In this document: one piece after another, positions 45,852 to 58,334 of the stretch
How the letters are laid out: the number at the start of each line of letters is the position of its first letter
How positions within the stretch are numbered: position 1 is the stretch's first letter
NCBI GenBank assembly: GCA_034770075.1
Contig: CM068385.1
Location: 44,910,721-44,974,720 of the forward strand
Reading direction: 5' to 3'
DNA: 64,000 nucleotides
Origin: Aralia elata
Lineage: Eukaryota > Streptophyta > Magnoliopsida > Apiales > Araliaceae
Notes under the pieces: generated by a model
What the model saw: only the letters and a program-made list of their open reading frames with translations
Databases searched by the model: none
Told to the model about the DNA's origin: nothing
Translations under genes and position numbers: made by a program

Positions 45852-48800
45852 TGTGACAACCCGGATTTATGTGAATGGATGGAATGTTACGCGTTATAGT
45901 TTTATTTAAGTGAATAATTGATTTCGCGTAACGTCGCTAAATTACTATTCACAGGGCATGTTTCTCGAGGCACTATTCACGCCAAAATGTTTTGTGTCTT
46001 TTTCAATTTTAATAAATTTCATTAATACGTGTGAGCGAAGTGATAATTTTTCCAAGTGTCGGATTTTCATTTGAGCCCATTTGTGTTTTATTCGATATTC
46101 GAAATGTATAATATGGGTGTTCCGAATAAATGGGCAAAGTATTAATTATTTTTACGCCTCCCAATAATTTATGGTAATACCCATTTTTATTATAGGTAGA
46201 GACTTTAGCATTTTGGCTATTAAATGAGGGAGTATTCGGGTAATATTATAAGGGAGAGACCAAAATGGGTGGATTAATTGTTTCATGTTGCACAAGTGGG
46301 AAGCAAGTAAGCATTTGCTAGCCAATAGAAATCAAAAAAGAAACATGTGAGCCAATGGGAGCTTAGCAAGGGAGAGGGTGTCAGCCAAATGGCCTTGAGC
46401 CAAGAAAATGCAAGTCTCCAATGGAGACATTCTCATCTAACATCCTCCTTGGTTGCCTCATTTGCACTACCCGAAGCCTTCACTCTCCAAGACCATTTCC
46501 ATTTCTCTATTGCAATTCCATTTGAACCTCATTCATTCCATTTCTTCCAAGTTGCTGCAGAGATAGAGAAAGAGAAAGAGAGAGAGAGTACTACAGAAAA
46601 AGAAAAAGGACAAAGAAGAAGAACTAGGAAGAAGCACGGGTGAAGAGGAAGAAGGAGAAGGAAGAGAAGGGTAGCAAGAGGAAGAAGAGGAGCACTCTAT
46701 CAACCTCCATAACCTGTAAGAACCAAGAAACAAGAGGTAATCACCATCTTTAAACCATTTCATTCTCATTTTCGAGAGTTCTTAGTTCTTGAGCTCTTGA
46801 GCTTGTGGATTGATTTTCTGGCGATTCTTGTTGTTTTTGTTTGTTATGGATGATTGATAATGTTGTTAAGAGACTATAAAAGCTATTAATAACATCAAAG
46901 TGGAACAAAAATGAAAGAAATCCTTACCTTGGCTTAATGGAGCAAGAAGAATGAACTGTTGAATAAAAACATGGACTTTTGGACGGTTTAGAAGACTTTG
47001 TAGCTATGATTTTGTGTTTGTCTAATTTGTTTGTTGTTATGATGTTGTACTTCCATGGGTTATGAATTTAACCCAGTTGGAATGGAGCAAAAGGGGTTAA
47101 AACAAAGATTTGGTGATGATTTTAGTGAAGAACACTTAGAACACTCAAAAACAGAGTATGAACTTAGTATTTTGGCTTAAGATTTGGACATGTTAATGTT
47201 AATGGGTAGCTCTGAATTTTTGATATGTTGTAGTTCTATGTCTTAAGAGTCCATAGAGTCCGAAATGGACTCATTTGGACATCTAGAGAAGAAGATGTGA
47301 AGGTTTGTAGTAAGTGTGTCAAAACAGAGCATTCAAGAAAGAACAAAGCTGAGTTCGGGCGTATGTACGCTGCCTTTACGCCGATGCTACTGTCTTGGGC
47401 ATATATACGCCGGTCAGAGGCAAAGCTTGGGCGTATATACGCCGGGCCAATGTTAGGCCAGAATCAGCTTTGACGTCCTTTACTAAAATAGGCATAACTT
47501 TCTTACACAAACTCAGATTGAGGTGATTCAAGATGATTCGGAAAGAGGAAGAGTAGACATACAACTTTTATTCTTTAATTTTTGGGATTTGAGGTCTGTA
47601 GAACGGTCTAAATTATCCATATTTATTACTATTGTGCGGTTAGAGACAATCGGAGGGCGTCAGACATGCGTGTGTGCAACGTGCAATGTTTTCGACGTTA
47701 AGTTATGATGTTCTAAGTTCTAAAACATGAATGTTATGAATTTTAATGATATTTAGCATTAACCAATGGGTATTAGATAAATCGAATGGGCGTGCTAGGC
47801 ATTCGAATAGGCAAGGTTGGCGTACGCACGCACAAACGTCATAACGCCATATCTAGTGTGTATAATCTTGTTTAATATTATTTTTCTAATAAGAATAAAA
47901 CATTATAGAGTAGTATAAACCATTATTTGGTATCCAGTATGTGACTAATTATTATGTGAATATGTACTTAATTGTGTAGGATATTAAGGAGCGTGTGTTG
48001 TAATATTGTAGCAGACGCACCAAGTAAGTTTCTTCTCTAACCCTTATCTAACCCTTGTGTTGGGCAAGTTTCCTTACCCTAACTCAATTTAATATTGGGC
48101 AGGTTTTTCTCAACCGTATAACTTTTATTTATTGTGCGAGTTATTTATTGATTGAACAAGTATTCTATATTATTGCAAGTTGCTTACTCAACTATTATTT
48201 TTATTTGAGCAAGTTTCCTATCTTATACAAATGTTGTATATTATTGCAAGTTTCATGACTCAAATCGAGTTATTACTTTCAAATTATATCAGTGGATTAA
48301 TTATTGTCAATTACTCCACCTCAAAGATAATTATTGACATGCGCACCTTGTGCATTTGAATTCATGATCTGTTGTTGGACTGTGAAACGTTTAAGTTCTT
48401 CATTCATGAACTGATTAAGGAAATAGTCTGCACCATTTATTTCGGCTAGACATGTACAGGTTATTATTTTTAAAAGCTATCCAAACCAGTAGTTAGTACG
48501 GATTCTTGGACTGAGAGAGCAACCCTTATTAGGGGATTATAATGTGTCAGTTATTCGATACAGTCAGAGTTAAATGTTATGCATATACATAGGGTACGAG
48601 AGGTTGATCCCTTCAAGAACTACTGACGAGCCAGTTTTTTTAAAAGAGTCAGTTGAATGATTGACTCTTGGGGCCAAAAAGTTCATGGTCTATTGGACCA
48701 CTCAGCAGTAAATAATCAATATTCATCACTTCATTTGAACTTTGATTATATTGTCAGTTATTTCTTCAATGTTCTTAAATTGTTGAACTATGTGATTATT

Positions 48801-49179
48801 ATTCTCATTCATTCATGATATATCTTCCTTATTCATTTTAAACTTGCTGAGCAAAGTAGTTGCTCACCCTTGCTATATCATGAACCTATTGCAGTTAAGC
48901 CGGAAAGTTCCAAAGCAGACAAAGGCAAAGGAAAGCTTAAGGAATAGTTATATGTACTATCTCCTTATGTAATCGTGGAATCGTTTTGTATTATTATTGT
49001 ATTTCGTGATGTATTTATTTAAGGTTATAGACCTTGGGACCGTAGTAAATCTTTTGTAATGAACAACATATGTTTATTTATTCCGCATTAGTTGATTTAT
49101 GTTGTTTAGAGGTGTATGGATGTACTTTATCGTGAGCACCAGATTCGAGGTATTGGTACTTGAATTTGAGGGTGTCACA
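45852..49179 (+). repeat. 5' LTR of the left parent (3328 bp)
   Basis: Begins TGTGACAACCCGG, ends GAGGGTGTCACA. The last 880 bp match 58335-59219. Contains a GA-rich block (46555-46690), TATAAGGG at 46247, a donor-like AGAG|GTAATC near 46735 and a palindrome cluster (47354-47447). I see no gene within it. Confidence 0.85.
47354..47447 (+). repeat. cluster of GGCGTATATACGCC palindromes
   Basis: Perfect 14-bp palindrome at 47430-47443; variants at about 47358 (GGGCGTATGTACGC) and 47397 (GGGCATATATACGCCGG), separated by 30-40 bases. Confidence 0.85.
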
Positions 49180-49182
49180 GGT

Positions 49183-49193
49183 TGGTATCAGAG
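49183..49193 (+). other. primer-binding site, Met-tRNA type (left parent)
   Basis: TGGTATCAGAG three bases after the LTR. Confidence 0.9.
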
Positions 49194-49430
49194 TTGTAGG
49201 TTATAAACTTCAGGAATGCGAAACCTAGGTTATAACCTTAGTATTAAACTCGTATTGAGTACGTTACGAGGTGAATCGAAGAGATTCATTTGGTGATCAT
49301 GTCTGGAGGTGGATTGTGGAGATCCATCGAGCCGAGTTGTGCATGATAAAATATCATTTCATTTTATCAATGAATATATTTTATTGTGACGCTGACATCT
49401 TCTTGTCTATTTGTTTCTGTCTGTGGCTGT

Positions 49431-49432
49431 AG
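49431..49432 (+). promoter_or_regulatory. candidate splice acceptor before the upstream ORF
   Basis: TTTGTTTCTGTCTGTGGCTGTAG followed by GATG. A pyrimidine-rich tract and AG sit one base before the ORF start, as also at 59474-59475 and, on the minus strand, 41723-41724. Confidence 0.5.
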
Positions 49433-49433
49433 G

Positions 49434-50294
49434 ATGTCTGAGATAGGAGAGTCTAGTCATGCTAGAGAGAAGTGGGGTTCACAAACATTCATGTGGACAC
49501 AAAGCGTTTAGTAGAGGTGCAGCCGAGTGAGCCAGAGATGATGGACACTAGGGATGAGTTTGAGGCCGAGTATGGTTCTGAGGAGGAGCCAGTTACCGGA
49601 GGAGTGCTGAGGCTGTTAAGTGATGAGGGGGAAGATGAGGATCCCGAGGAGGATCTAATGACAGAGGATGATGAGCCACTTGAGTATGCAGATGACATGG
49701 GCACTACTGCTAGTGACATCATCGAAGAACTGACAAATAGGAATGAGGAGCTCGAGAATTGAGTAGCCCACTTAGAGGAGCAGAACCAGGATCACCAGGA
49801 TCGAGAGGAGTAGTACAAGTCATTAGCGTATCAGACTTTGGGGAAAACGGCTGAGATGACCCAGAAGCTGCACGAAAAGGACCAGAGGATTGCTGAGCTG
49901 GAAGCAAAGGTTCACGGTCACCATGAGGTTTCTGTTCAGCTTAGTGTGATGGTGTATGACCTCTTAGGGAGGAATATGGTGTTAGTAGGACAGACAGAGC
50001 AGGTAGAGGACCAGCTGGAGACTACTCGTCTGGTGGGAGATGAGGCTGTAGAGCAGTTGGCAACCTTGACTGTAAAAATTTGATCTGGAGGTTGCGAACA
50101 GAATCCGTGTAGAGGGGACAACCATGATTGATTCCCTCCGTTTAGGCTTGACTACTTCCATTGGCAAGCTGAGGGACAGGGTGAGGAGGTACCCCAGGGA
50201 GGAGGGGAGCAGCAGGCACGTGATTAGGCGCCGAGTGGTCGACATGCTGGCTCAACGGGAGCTCAGAGTTGCAATCCGTCGCAGCAGGCAGTGA
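49434..50294 (+). pseudogene. upstream acidic coiled-coil ORF, left parent
   Basis: ATG 49434 (MSEIGESSHARE). Frameshift near 49475, then an acidic segment (EDEDPEEDLMTEDDEP, 49630-49680) and coiled coil (IIEELTNRNEELEN, HEKDQRIAELEAKVHGHHE, QVEDQLETTRL), with stops near 49760 and 49811 and a frameshift near 50080. Basic Arg-rich end before TGA 50292-50294. Aligns along its whole length to 59477-60390. Full length would be about 290 residues. Function unknown. Confidence 0.82.
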
Positions 50295-50691
50295 TGTATT
50301 ATTTTTAGCATTATGTTTGCAGTAGGTCCCACTTTTGTTATAATAGGGGCATACTTGTGTTGTAAATCCCTATGCTTATAGCATGCATGGGATAGTAGTA
50401 GAACCCCGATTTTTGTTTCTGATAGAGGGGTGGAAGGTTATTATTCCCCACTTTTATTCTTTAGGGGGATAACTAGTGGTTGGCAGGTCATGCCATTGAG
50501 CATTTATAGAAGTATGCCACATGTTAAGTCAGGTTGTATTAGAATAGTGGTGTATAAAAATGAATGCAGTTATTTTATTTAAGTCAAATGTGTTGATAGA
50601 TGCTTTTACTCTTAATTGCTGACTTAAACGACTTATTGCATAAAGCATAGGATTATAAGTAAAAGTCGATGATTTTTTCTTTTATCAGATC
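50295..50691 (+). other. spacer between upstream ORF and gag (left parent)
   Basis: 397 nt without a gene. Ends TTTTTTCTTTTATCAG before ATC-ATG, a strong splice-acceptor-like site, with the branch-like TTGCTGACTTAAA about 70 nt upstream. Confidence 0.55.
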
Positions 50692-51774
50692 ATGCTGCCA
50701 AAAGGACGACCGCGTAACCAACGGGTTGAGGAGTCAGAAAGTGAGGTACGGAATCAACATGACCCAATGAAAGCGTTCACTGAGTTACTGGCAGAAGCCA
50801 TACAAAATAGACCCCCACCTGTTGGAGAACAGCCAGAGCGGCAGCCTGCGCAGCATTTGGCTAGTTTCAAAGATTTTAAGCTAGTAGGACCTCCTGAGTT
50901 CAGGGGAACACTAGACCCCATTGAAGCCCAAACCTAGATCGAAGAAATAGAAAAAGTGTTCGAGGTTGCAAGGGTGGCCGAAGAACAGAAGACAGGGTTT
51001 GCCACTTTTATGATGAAAGGTGAAGCGAACTATTGGTAGAAGGCCAACAAAAGTCGTGCTGGAGATGGTGTGATACCATGGGAACGTTTCAAGGAGCTAT
51101 TCTTCGAGAACTACTTCTTGGAGAGTATGCAGCAAAACATGGAGGTGAAGTTTCTGGAGCTCAAGCAGGGGGCATTCAGTTGCAGAGTATGCGGCTAAAT
51201 TTAATGAGTAAGCCCGATTTGCACCTCACCAGGTAGACACTGAAGCCAGACAAGGAGATTTGAATTAGGCCTGAAACCGTGGGTGTACAATAGGGTGGCA
51301 GTTTTAAAGATTGACACATTTTCTACGCTGTTGGAAAGGGCCATCATCGCCGAAGAAGGCAACGAGGCTTTAGCAAAGTTCAATCAAGACAAAAAGAAAG
51401 GTCACGAAGGAAACAAGGGAGGAAGCAGCGGGGGAAGTAACCCGAATAAAAGGAAATGGAACGATAGCCAATCTTCCGGTGGCAACAAGTTTAGAGGAGA
51501 GGTTAAGAAGGGTAATAATTGTAATAATTGTGGAAAGAATCACTCGAGAGAGTATCTGAAGGGCAAAGGGATTTGCTACAACTGTGGGCACAAGGGCACC
51601 TTGCTCCTTAGTGCCCAAAGGGAAGGAAGGAAGAATGTTTCTCATGTGGAGCATCAGATCATAAAATTAAGGATTGCCCGAAAAGTAAGGGGGATGCAAC
51701 AAGTGGCAACAGGAACAACAACAACAGAAACAATAACAACAATAACAACAACAGGCTGGGCATTGGAGGGCTAG
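50692..51774 (+). pseudogene. gag, left parent
   Basis: ATG 50692 (MLPKGRPRNQRVEESESEV; the related copy has MPPKGRP). Core gag HLASFKDFKLVGPPEFRGTL, VIPWERFKELFFENYF. TAG stops at two Trp codons (about 50936 and 51038), frameshifts near 51170 and 51250. C-terminal knuckle region with CNNCGKNHS, CYNCG and, after another shift, CFSCGASDHKIKDC, so three knuckles originally. Then an Asn-rich linker into protease. Confidence 0.87.
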
Positions 51775-51794
51775 CTAGCCAAACCAATAGACCG

Positions 51795-54361
51795 ATGACA
51801 CACACTTTCAACATGACTGTACAGGATGTGGTGGAGTCAAAGGACGTGGTGTCAGGTATTATTTCAATCAATAATATCAGTGCATATGTATTATTTGATT
51901 CGGGTGCTACCTGTTCATTTATGTCGGATGAATTTGCTAAACGGTTAAACTTACCTCGTGAGAAATTAGAGAAATTATGAATGTGGAAGTAACTAATAAA
52001 GAAGTTATCCCTGTGGAATTCATTTATAGAAATTGCTATGCTGAAATAAGAGGATATAATTTGGGCATAAATTTGATTCCGATACGACTAGGAGAATTTG
52101 ACGTTATCATTGGAATAGATTGGTTGTCTAATTATGGAGCTATGATTGACTGCCAGAAGAAATGTATACACCTGAAGACTCCAGATAAGTCGAGGGTTGT
52201 ATTCTATGGAAGTAAATCGCCTAGACAATCTCGTTGTCTGACGATGATGCAAGCAAGGAGATTGCTCAAAAAAGGTTGCGTAGGTTATCTGGCTCACGTG
52301 GTTGATACTCAAAGAGTAGGGGGTGAAGTGAGACAGATACCTATAGTAAGGGAATTTCCAGATGTTTTCCCATATGAATTATCGAGTTTACCACCGGACA
52401 GAGAGGTCGAGTTCGTAATCGATTTAGTAGCACCGATATCGAAGGCACTGTACAGGATGACACCAGTGGAGATGAAAGAGTTGATTGTTCAACTACAGGA
52501 GTTGCTCGATAAAGGGTATATTCGTCTGAGTGTATCTCCGTGGGGAGCGCTAGTTCTGTTCGTGAAGAAGAAGGATGGAGCGTTAAGGCTCTGTATCGAC
52601 TACAGGGAATTGAACAAGGTTACCATTAAGAACAAGTATCCGCTGCCCAGAATTGATGGTTTGTTTGACCAATTGAAGGGAGCGAAATACTTTTTAAAGA
52701 TTGACTTGAGGACGGGGTATCACCAATTGAAAGTGAGACAGGAGGATATCCCAAAGACAGCATTTAGAACTCGATATGGACACTTTGAGTTTTTGGTGAT
52801 GTCGTTTGGGCTGACAAATGCGCCAGCAGCATTTATGGACATGATGAACAAAGTGTTCAAGTAATACCTTGATAAATTTGTTATCGTTTTCATAGATGAC
52901 ATTCTAGTCTACTCGAAGACGGAGGAGGAACACGTCAAGCATTTGAGGATAACCCTGGAAATGCTGAGAAGGGAGAAGCTATATGCAAAGTTTTCCAAGT
53001 GTGAATTTTAGCTACAAAGGATGCAGTTCTTAGGGCACGTAATTGATAAGGATGGTGTATCAGTGGACCCTGGGAAGGTAGAAGAGGTAATAAGCCAAAG
53101 ACGTCGACAGAAGTCCGAAGTTTCTTGGGATTAACAGGTTACTATCGGAGGTTTATTCAGAACTTTTCAAAGATAGCGACACCGTTAGCAAATTTGACAA
53201 GGAAGACTGTAGAGTTTGTATGGACGGATAAGTGCGAAGAGAGTTTCCTGGAGTTAAAGAAGAAACTTAGTGAAGCACATGTGTTATCACTACCAGATAA
53301 TACAGGGGGATTTGTGGTGTATAGTGATGCGTCACACAAAGGCCTTGGGTGCGTATTGATGCAGCATGGGAAGGTCATTGCGTACGCGTCACGACAGCTG
53401 AAGGACTATGAGAAGGGGTATGCGACTCATGACCTGAAACTAGCGGCAGTGGTGTTTGCTCTGAAGATTTGGAGACACTATTTGTATGGGGAGAAGTGCG
53501 AGATATACACAGACCACAAAAGTTTGAAGTATATCTTCACTCAAAAGGAACTAAACATGAGATATAGGCGATAGTTGGAGTTAATCAAGGACTACAATTG
53601 TCAGATTCTATACCATCCCGGTAAGGCCAATATAGTAGCGAATGCTCTAAATAGGAAGGGCAGAGATAAGTTGATGATGCTGACAGCTCAAGAAGAACTG
53701 ATAAAGAACATGGAAAGACTAGAGTTAGAAATCAAGTATCAAGAAGATGCAGACGAGAAACTGTTCGTTGTGGAGGCCATTCCAACTTTATTAGACAGGA
53801 TAAAGGAGGCTCAAGAAAAGGATGATGAATGTGTTGCCATAAGGGAGCGAATCTCGGAAGGAGAGGAATTGAAGTAAAAAATTGATAGCACAGGATTGCT
53901 AAGGTTTGAAGGGAGGATCTGGATACCGATGGTTCCGGAGTTAAGAGAAGAGATTCTGCAGGAAGCTCATTCTACAAGGTATTCGATACACCCTGGTAGT
54001 ACCAAGATGTACCAAGATATTCAACACTTCTGGTGGCCGAACATGAAGAGGGAGGTCGCGGAATGTGTAGGACGATGGTTGACATGTCAGAGGGTAAAAG
54101 CAGAACATCAGAAATCGGGTGGACTGCTACAACCGCTGGAGATTTCGGAGTGGGAGTGGGAGCATATCACGATGGACTTTGTGACAGGGCTTCCACCAAC
54201 TCAAAAGGGTTACGACGCGATCTGGGTGATCGTGGATCGTTTGACTAAATCTGCACATTTTCTACCGATCAAGATAACGTACAATCTAGAGCAGTTAGCA
54301 AAGTTATATGTGAAAGAAATTGTGTCACGATATGGAGTGACGGTATCTATTGTGTCCGATA
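51795..54361 (+). pseudogene. protease, RT, RNase H and integrase N-part, left parent
   Basis: Protease VLFDSGATCSFMSDEF (about 51890), TGA at 51978 where the frame shifts. RT 52320-53110: LYRMTPVEMKEL, LRLCIDYRELNKVTIKNKYP, FRTRYGHFEFLVMSFG, VFIDDILVYSK (about 52888), with TAA 52862 and TAG about 53008 (Trp). RNase H 53310-53550: VVYSDASHKGLGC, YTDHKSLKYIFTQKELNMR, TAG 53572-53574 (Trp). Integrase zinc finger HPGSTKMYQDIQHFWW ... GRWLTCQRVK (53990-54100), then DDE core ITMDFVTGLP and IWVIVDRLTKSAHFLPI up to SIVSD at 54345-54360, where the other family joins. Confidence 0.87.
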
Positions 54362-55509
54362 GTAAATGTTTAACGTGTCAGAGGGGTAAAGCTGAACATC
54401 AGAAGCCGGGTGGATTACTGCAGCCCTTAGAAATTCTCGAGTGGAAATGGGAACATATTACCATGGATTTCGTAGTAGGTCTTCCAAACACCCAGAAAGG
54501 TCACAATGCCATTTGGGTAATTGTAGATCGTCTTACCAAGTCGGTTCATTTTCTACCCATAAAAGTTAACTTCAGTCTTGACCAGTTAGCCAAACTTTAC
54601 ATCAATGAAATTATTTCTAGACATGGAGTCCCTGTTTCTATAGTATCAGACCGAGATCCACGATTTACTTCAAATTTTTGGACAAGTCTCCAGAAATATT
54701 TAGGAACCCAGTTGGAAATATTTAAGCACAGTTTATCACCCACAAACCGAGGGCCAGAGTGAAAGGACCATTCAAACATTGGAGGACATGTTGCGAACTT
54801 GCATCATGGACTTCAAGGGAAGTTGGGAAGATCAGTTACCTTTGGTAGAATTTTCCTACAACAATAGTTACCATGCCAGCATAGGGATGCCACCATTTGA
54901 AGCTCTGTATGGAAGGAAATATAGGATGCCATTATGTTGGGATGAGGTCGGTGAGCGACAAATGTTAGGACCAGAAATAGTTCAACAAATCGCTGAGGTA
55001 GTTCGAATTATACGAGGAAGATTGCAAGCGTCTCAAGATTGACAGAAGAAGTATGCGGATTAACACAGGAAACTACAAGATTTCGATGTCAGTAGTCACG
55101 TGTTTTTAAAAGTATCTCCGTGGAAAGGCAAAATACGTTTCGGCAAGAAAGGAAAATTGAGTCCGAGATTCATTGGACCATTCTAGATATTGAGGAGGAT
55201 AGGTGAGGTAGCCTATGAGGTCGCCCTACTTCCTAAGTTAGAATATATTCATAACGTATTTCATGTGTCCGTGTTACGACCATACAAACCCGATTATAAA
55301 CACGTTATAGATTACGAGAGCCTATTCGGATCGAGAAAGATTTATCATATGAAGAAGTTCCTATTGAAATCATAGATAGGAAAGAACAAAATCTACGAAA
55401 TAAAGTGATACCTTCAGTCAAGGTTATTTGGAGAAATCAAAACATAGAGGAAGCTACGTGGGAGCTCGAGAGTAAAATGCGAGACAACTACCCACACTTA
55501 TTTTTGTAA
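54362..55509 (+). pseudogene. integrase C-part with chromodomain, right parent
   Basis: Starts in mid integrase (CLTCQRGKAEHQKPGGLLQP), so MDFVVGLP, WVIVDRLTKSVHFLPI and SIVSD are present a second time with different codons. Continues DRDPRFTSNFW, frameshift near 54740, QTLEDMLRTCIMDFKGSW, SYNNSYHASIGMPPFEALYG, stop near 55040, VAYEVALLPKLEYIHNVFHV and a chromodomain-like end (VIWRNQNIEEATWELES) with TAA 55507-55509. Confidence 0.87.
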
Positions 55510-55540
55510 TCGGTACTGTAATTTCGAGGATGAAATTCTT

Positions 55541-55555
55541 ATTAGTGGGGGTGAA
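55541..55555 (+). other. polypurine tract of the right parent
   Basis: ATTAGTGGGGGTGAA immediately before the LTR start at 55556, showing that internal region and LTR belong together. Confidence 0.78.
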
Positions 55556-56440
55556 TGTAATATTCTGAACCCTAATAAAATTTGTATATGTAAATTGTGT
55601 GTTTATTAAATGAAATTTCTTGTTCCGACTTTGTGTTATGTGATTGTATATTTTATTAAAGAATTAGGTCAAATAAAAATATTTTTGAAGCTGCTTAGTC
55701 GTGCTTACATTGACAAAATGATTTGTCGTGCTTTCGACGATTTCACTGAGAAGTGTCTCGGCAAATTATCTTGGTAAGCTGTTGTGTCGTGCTTGGAAAT
55801 GACGAAGTGATTTGTCGTGCTTCGGAGTTAATATAATATTATATTAACTGATAAAAATCTAAATAAGTTAAATAGGGTTTAAAATGATAAATTAAATTAT
55901 AAAACCCTAAATAGAAAACCCTAATTGATAAAGGTTGTCCGAATTGGTGAATCAAAACCCTAATTGTTACACAAGAATCTTAATTAATATAAATAGATTC
56001 TAAATAATGAATCATAATATTAATTAGGAATAATTGAACTTAGATTAAAACCCTAATTGAAAGATTTAAACCCTAATTCATGAATTAGGAAACCCTAACC
56101 CTAATTACGAAATAATAATTCTAATTATGTTATCTAAACTTTAATTATGAAATGTTAAACCTTAATTATGATATATAAGCTTAATTAAGGTATTGCTAAA
56201 CATAATTAAACATCCTAAACATAATTAACAAAAATCTAAGTTTAATTAGTAAAAAAATAAATCAAAAATAAAACTTTAAACTAATAGAAATTGAGCTAGG
56301 AGTGTGCAAGCTTGTGCTCAACACACTCCAACACAAGCATGTCATTAAGATCAGATATCAAGTAGCACAAGTACACAAGCTAGGATATTTATGAGGGCAA
56401 AATTGGAAAAAGACTAAAGAAACCCTAGTTTTGAAGTTCC

Positions 56441-56449
56441 TATAAATAG
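56441..56449 (+). promoter_or_regulatory. TATA box of the right-parent LTR
   Basis: TATAAATAG at LTR offset 885. A donor-like AAAG|GTACAA follows about 130 bases later. Confidence 0.6.
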
Positions 56450-57383
56450 AACACTAAGGTGATCCTTCAAGCTACGAATTTTCAAAGCCAATACACTTAT
56501 AATCACACCATATTAAGCCTCTGCTGAAAAAACATCAAGATAAGAAGCAAAAGATCAAAAATTTAGCAAAGAAAGGTACAAAATTATTTTTAATGGTAGA
56601 TCTTCAAGCCTGCAATAATTTTATGTTTTAAATGTTTAGGATTATGTATAAACATGTTAATAAGTGATCTGGGTTGGTTAAACAAGGATCCATAACATTT
56701 AAATGGTCGAATTTGATGAAAAACTCAAACTGTTCTTGGCAGTCAAGAACAGTCTGACAAGCCTTTTTGTCAGACGATTTGATCCACTTAAAATGTTTGT
56801 TAGATCTGTTTTAAAGCATGAATTAATAGTATGCCATGTTAGCTATAATATCCAATTAGTAGGAAGTTCAAAAATATCTCTAGGATGAAAGATATGAACG
56901 GTCAAAACCCGTTGACCGCTCACGGATTCAAGTTTCTGGGCAACCCAGAAACTATGAAGAACACTGACAGGTTTTTGACAAAACTTTGACCGGCTTGATT
57001 CATGTCTAAATGATATTTATAATGACTGTTATTTGCTTTTTCATGTAGTATGCTATATAGACTACATATTTGAACCATTAGATTACATAAACAGTAGCCA
57101 AATTTGTAGGAATTAAAGGTCAAAAGCTGTTGACCGACCATGATCGTCTCATTTCTGGGTAACCCAAAAAGTTCAAGAACAGGTAGCTAGGCTAGTTTGA
57201 CCATGATTTATCTAGCATCATATGATGTTGTATAATCTAAACTAATACATGTCGATATACACGGCCATGTGTACTACACCAACAAACAAAAATCAAACTC
57301 AAACCATTACCCAACTAGAAATAATTTGAGGTCAAAAGTCCCAACTTGACCATGACCAACTGTTCTTCAATGAAGAACACTTT

Positions 57384-57488
57384 TAGCGACATACAACCGT
57401 CGCTATAGCCCTTAGGCGACACTCTCCTTCCGGCCAGCCAAGAACACTATAGGCGACAGTGTCCGTCGCTAAAGCCTTTTAGCGACGA
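57384..57488 (+). repeat. cluster of TAGCGAC/GTCGCTA hairpins
   Basis: TAGCGAC-(8)-GTCGCTA near 57385-57406, TAGGCGACAGTGTCCGTCGCTA near 57450-57471, and single arms near 57414 and 57480. Confidence 0.82.
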
Positions 57489-58334
57489 ACAACAAATAAA
57501 AATTAAATAAATAAATATAAATAATTAATAAATTATAAATAAATATTAAATAATTCATACTAATTAATAATTAAATATTAAAATTCAATTTAATTATATT
57601 TAATAATTTTTAATATTCTGATATAAATTTTAATAATTATTTAATATAATTAAATATTAAATTATTTAATAAATATATTAAATTCTTGCATATACTTTCT
57701 TTTGTAGTCTTAAATGATAATCCCGGCACCTCAGGGACAGACAAGGGAAAAGACCATGTTAATTAGTTTTATCTTACTGTTGTGAATGTTTTCAAGTCTT
57801 ATAAGATTTTTGTTGTAATAAAGACATAGTATTGAGAATGTTGTAACCAAACTTAAGTTTATTAAATATATCATCTTTTGTTACATCTCTTGCGTTGTAT
57901 TTACATTCTTAGTTAAGTTAGAGAGTAACATTTGATCTAGTACAGTATCCCTATGAACTATACATCTGAATGAGGGTATTTAAATGATACTGGGAGTTTT
58001 GTAAGCGCTGAGGTTACACTTAATGAGCGCCGGTAAGGTGCCACCTTTACCGAAATGTGCCCCTCAGTTCCAAGAACAATCTTATCATTAATACTGTGAA
58101 TGTCAAGTAGATAGGAAATATCGATATGAAAGAGATATTCATAAGATATGAATCTATACATCCAAGTGAAGGTATCCAAACACAGTTAACGTTCTGGCCA
58201 GAACTAATATCTGTTATGAGATACTGTGAACTTTGGATAGATAGAAGTTATATATTATGAATATTTACAGTTGAATAGTTTCACGTGAGCACCAAATCTG
58301 CTACAGGGAGTGTAGAGAATTTGGGGGCGTCACA

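Larger units (their letters stand above)
45852..58334 (+). mobile_element. recombinant of two Tekay-like elements
   Basis: 5' LTR 45852-49179, Met primer site, upstream ORF, gag, pol, then a 3' LTR (55556-58334) of a different family. Matching LTRs are expected in one element; these do not match. A partial repeat inside integrase (54070-54360 and 54361-54650) marks the joint. The right part was inserted in an LTR like 45852-49179, with ATTAC (58335-58339) as the surviving target site. Confidence 0.82.
55556..58334 (+). repeat. 3' LTR of the right parent (2779 bp)
   Basis: Begins TGTAATATTCTGAACCC, ends TTGGGGGCGTCACA. Not alignable to 45852-49179 except near the 3' end. TATA box 56441-56449, several CCCTAA-type words (55897-56110) and a palindrome cluster (57384-57488). 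Confidence 0.83.

Noticed and set aside
46347..46643. ORF of 98 codons in the left-parent LTR
   Set aside because: Ends in a GA-repeat low-complexity tract; inside an LTR; no recognisable domain.
45847..49184. GGTTG before 45852 and after 49179, as if 45852-49179 were a solo LTR
   Set aside because: The second GGTTG is the normal start of the LTR/primer-site junction (GGTTGGTATCAGAG), also seen at 59220. A Met primer site, upstream ORF and gag follow, so this is a 5' LTR.
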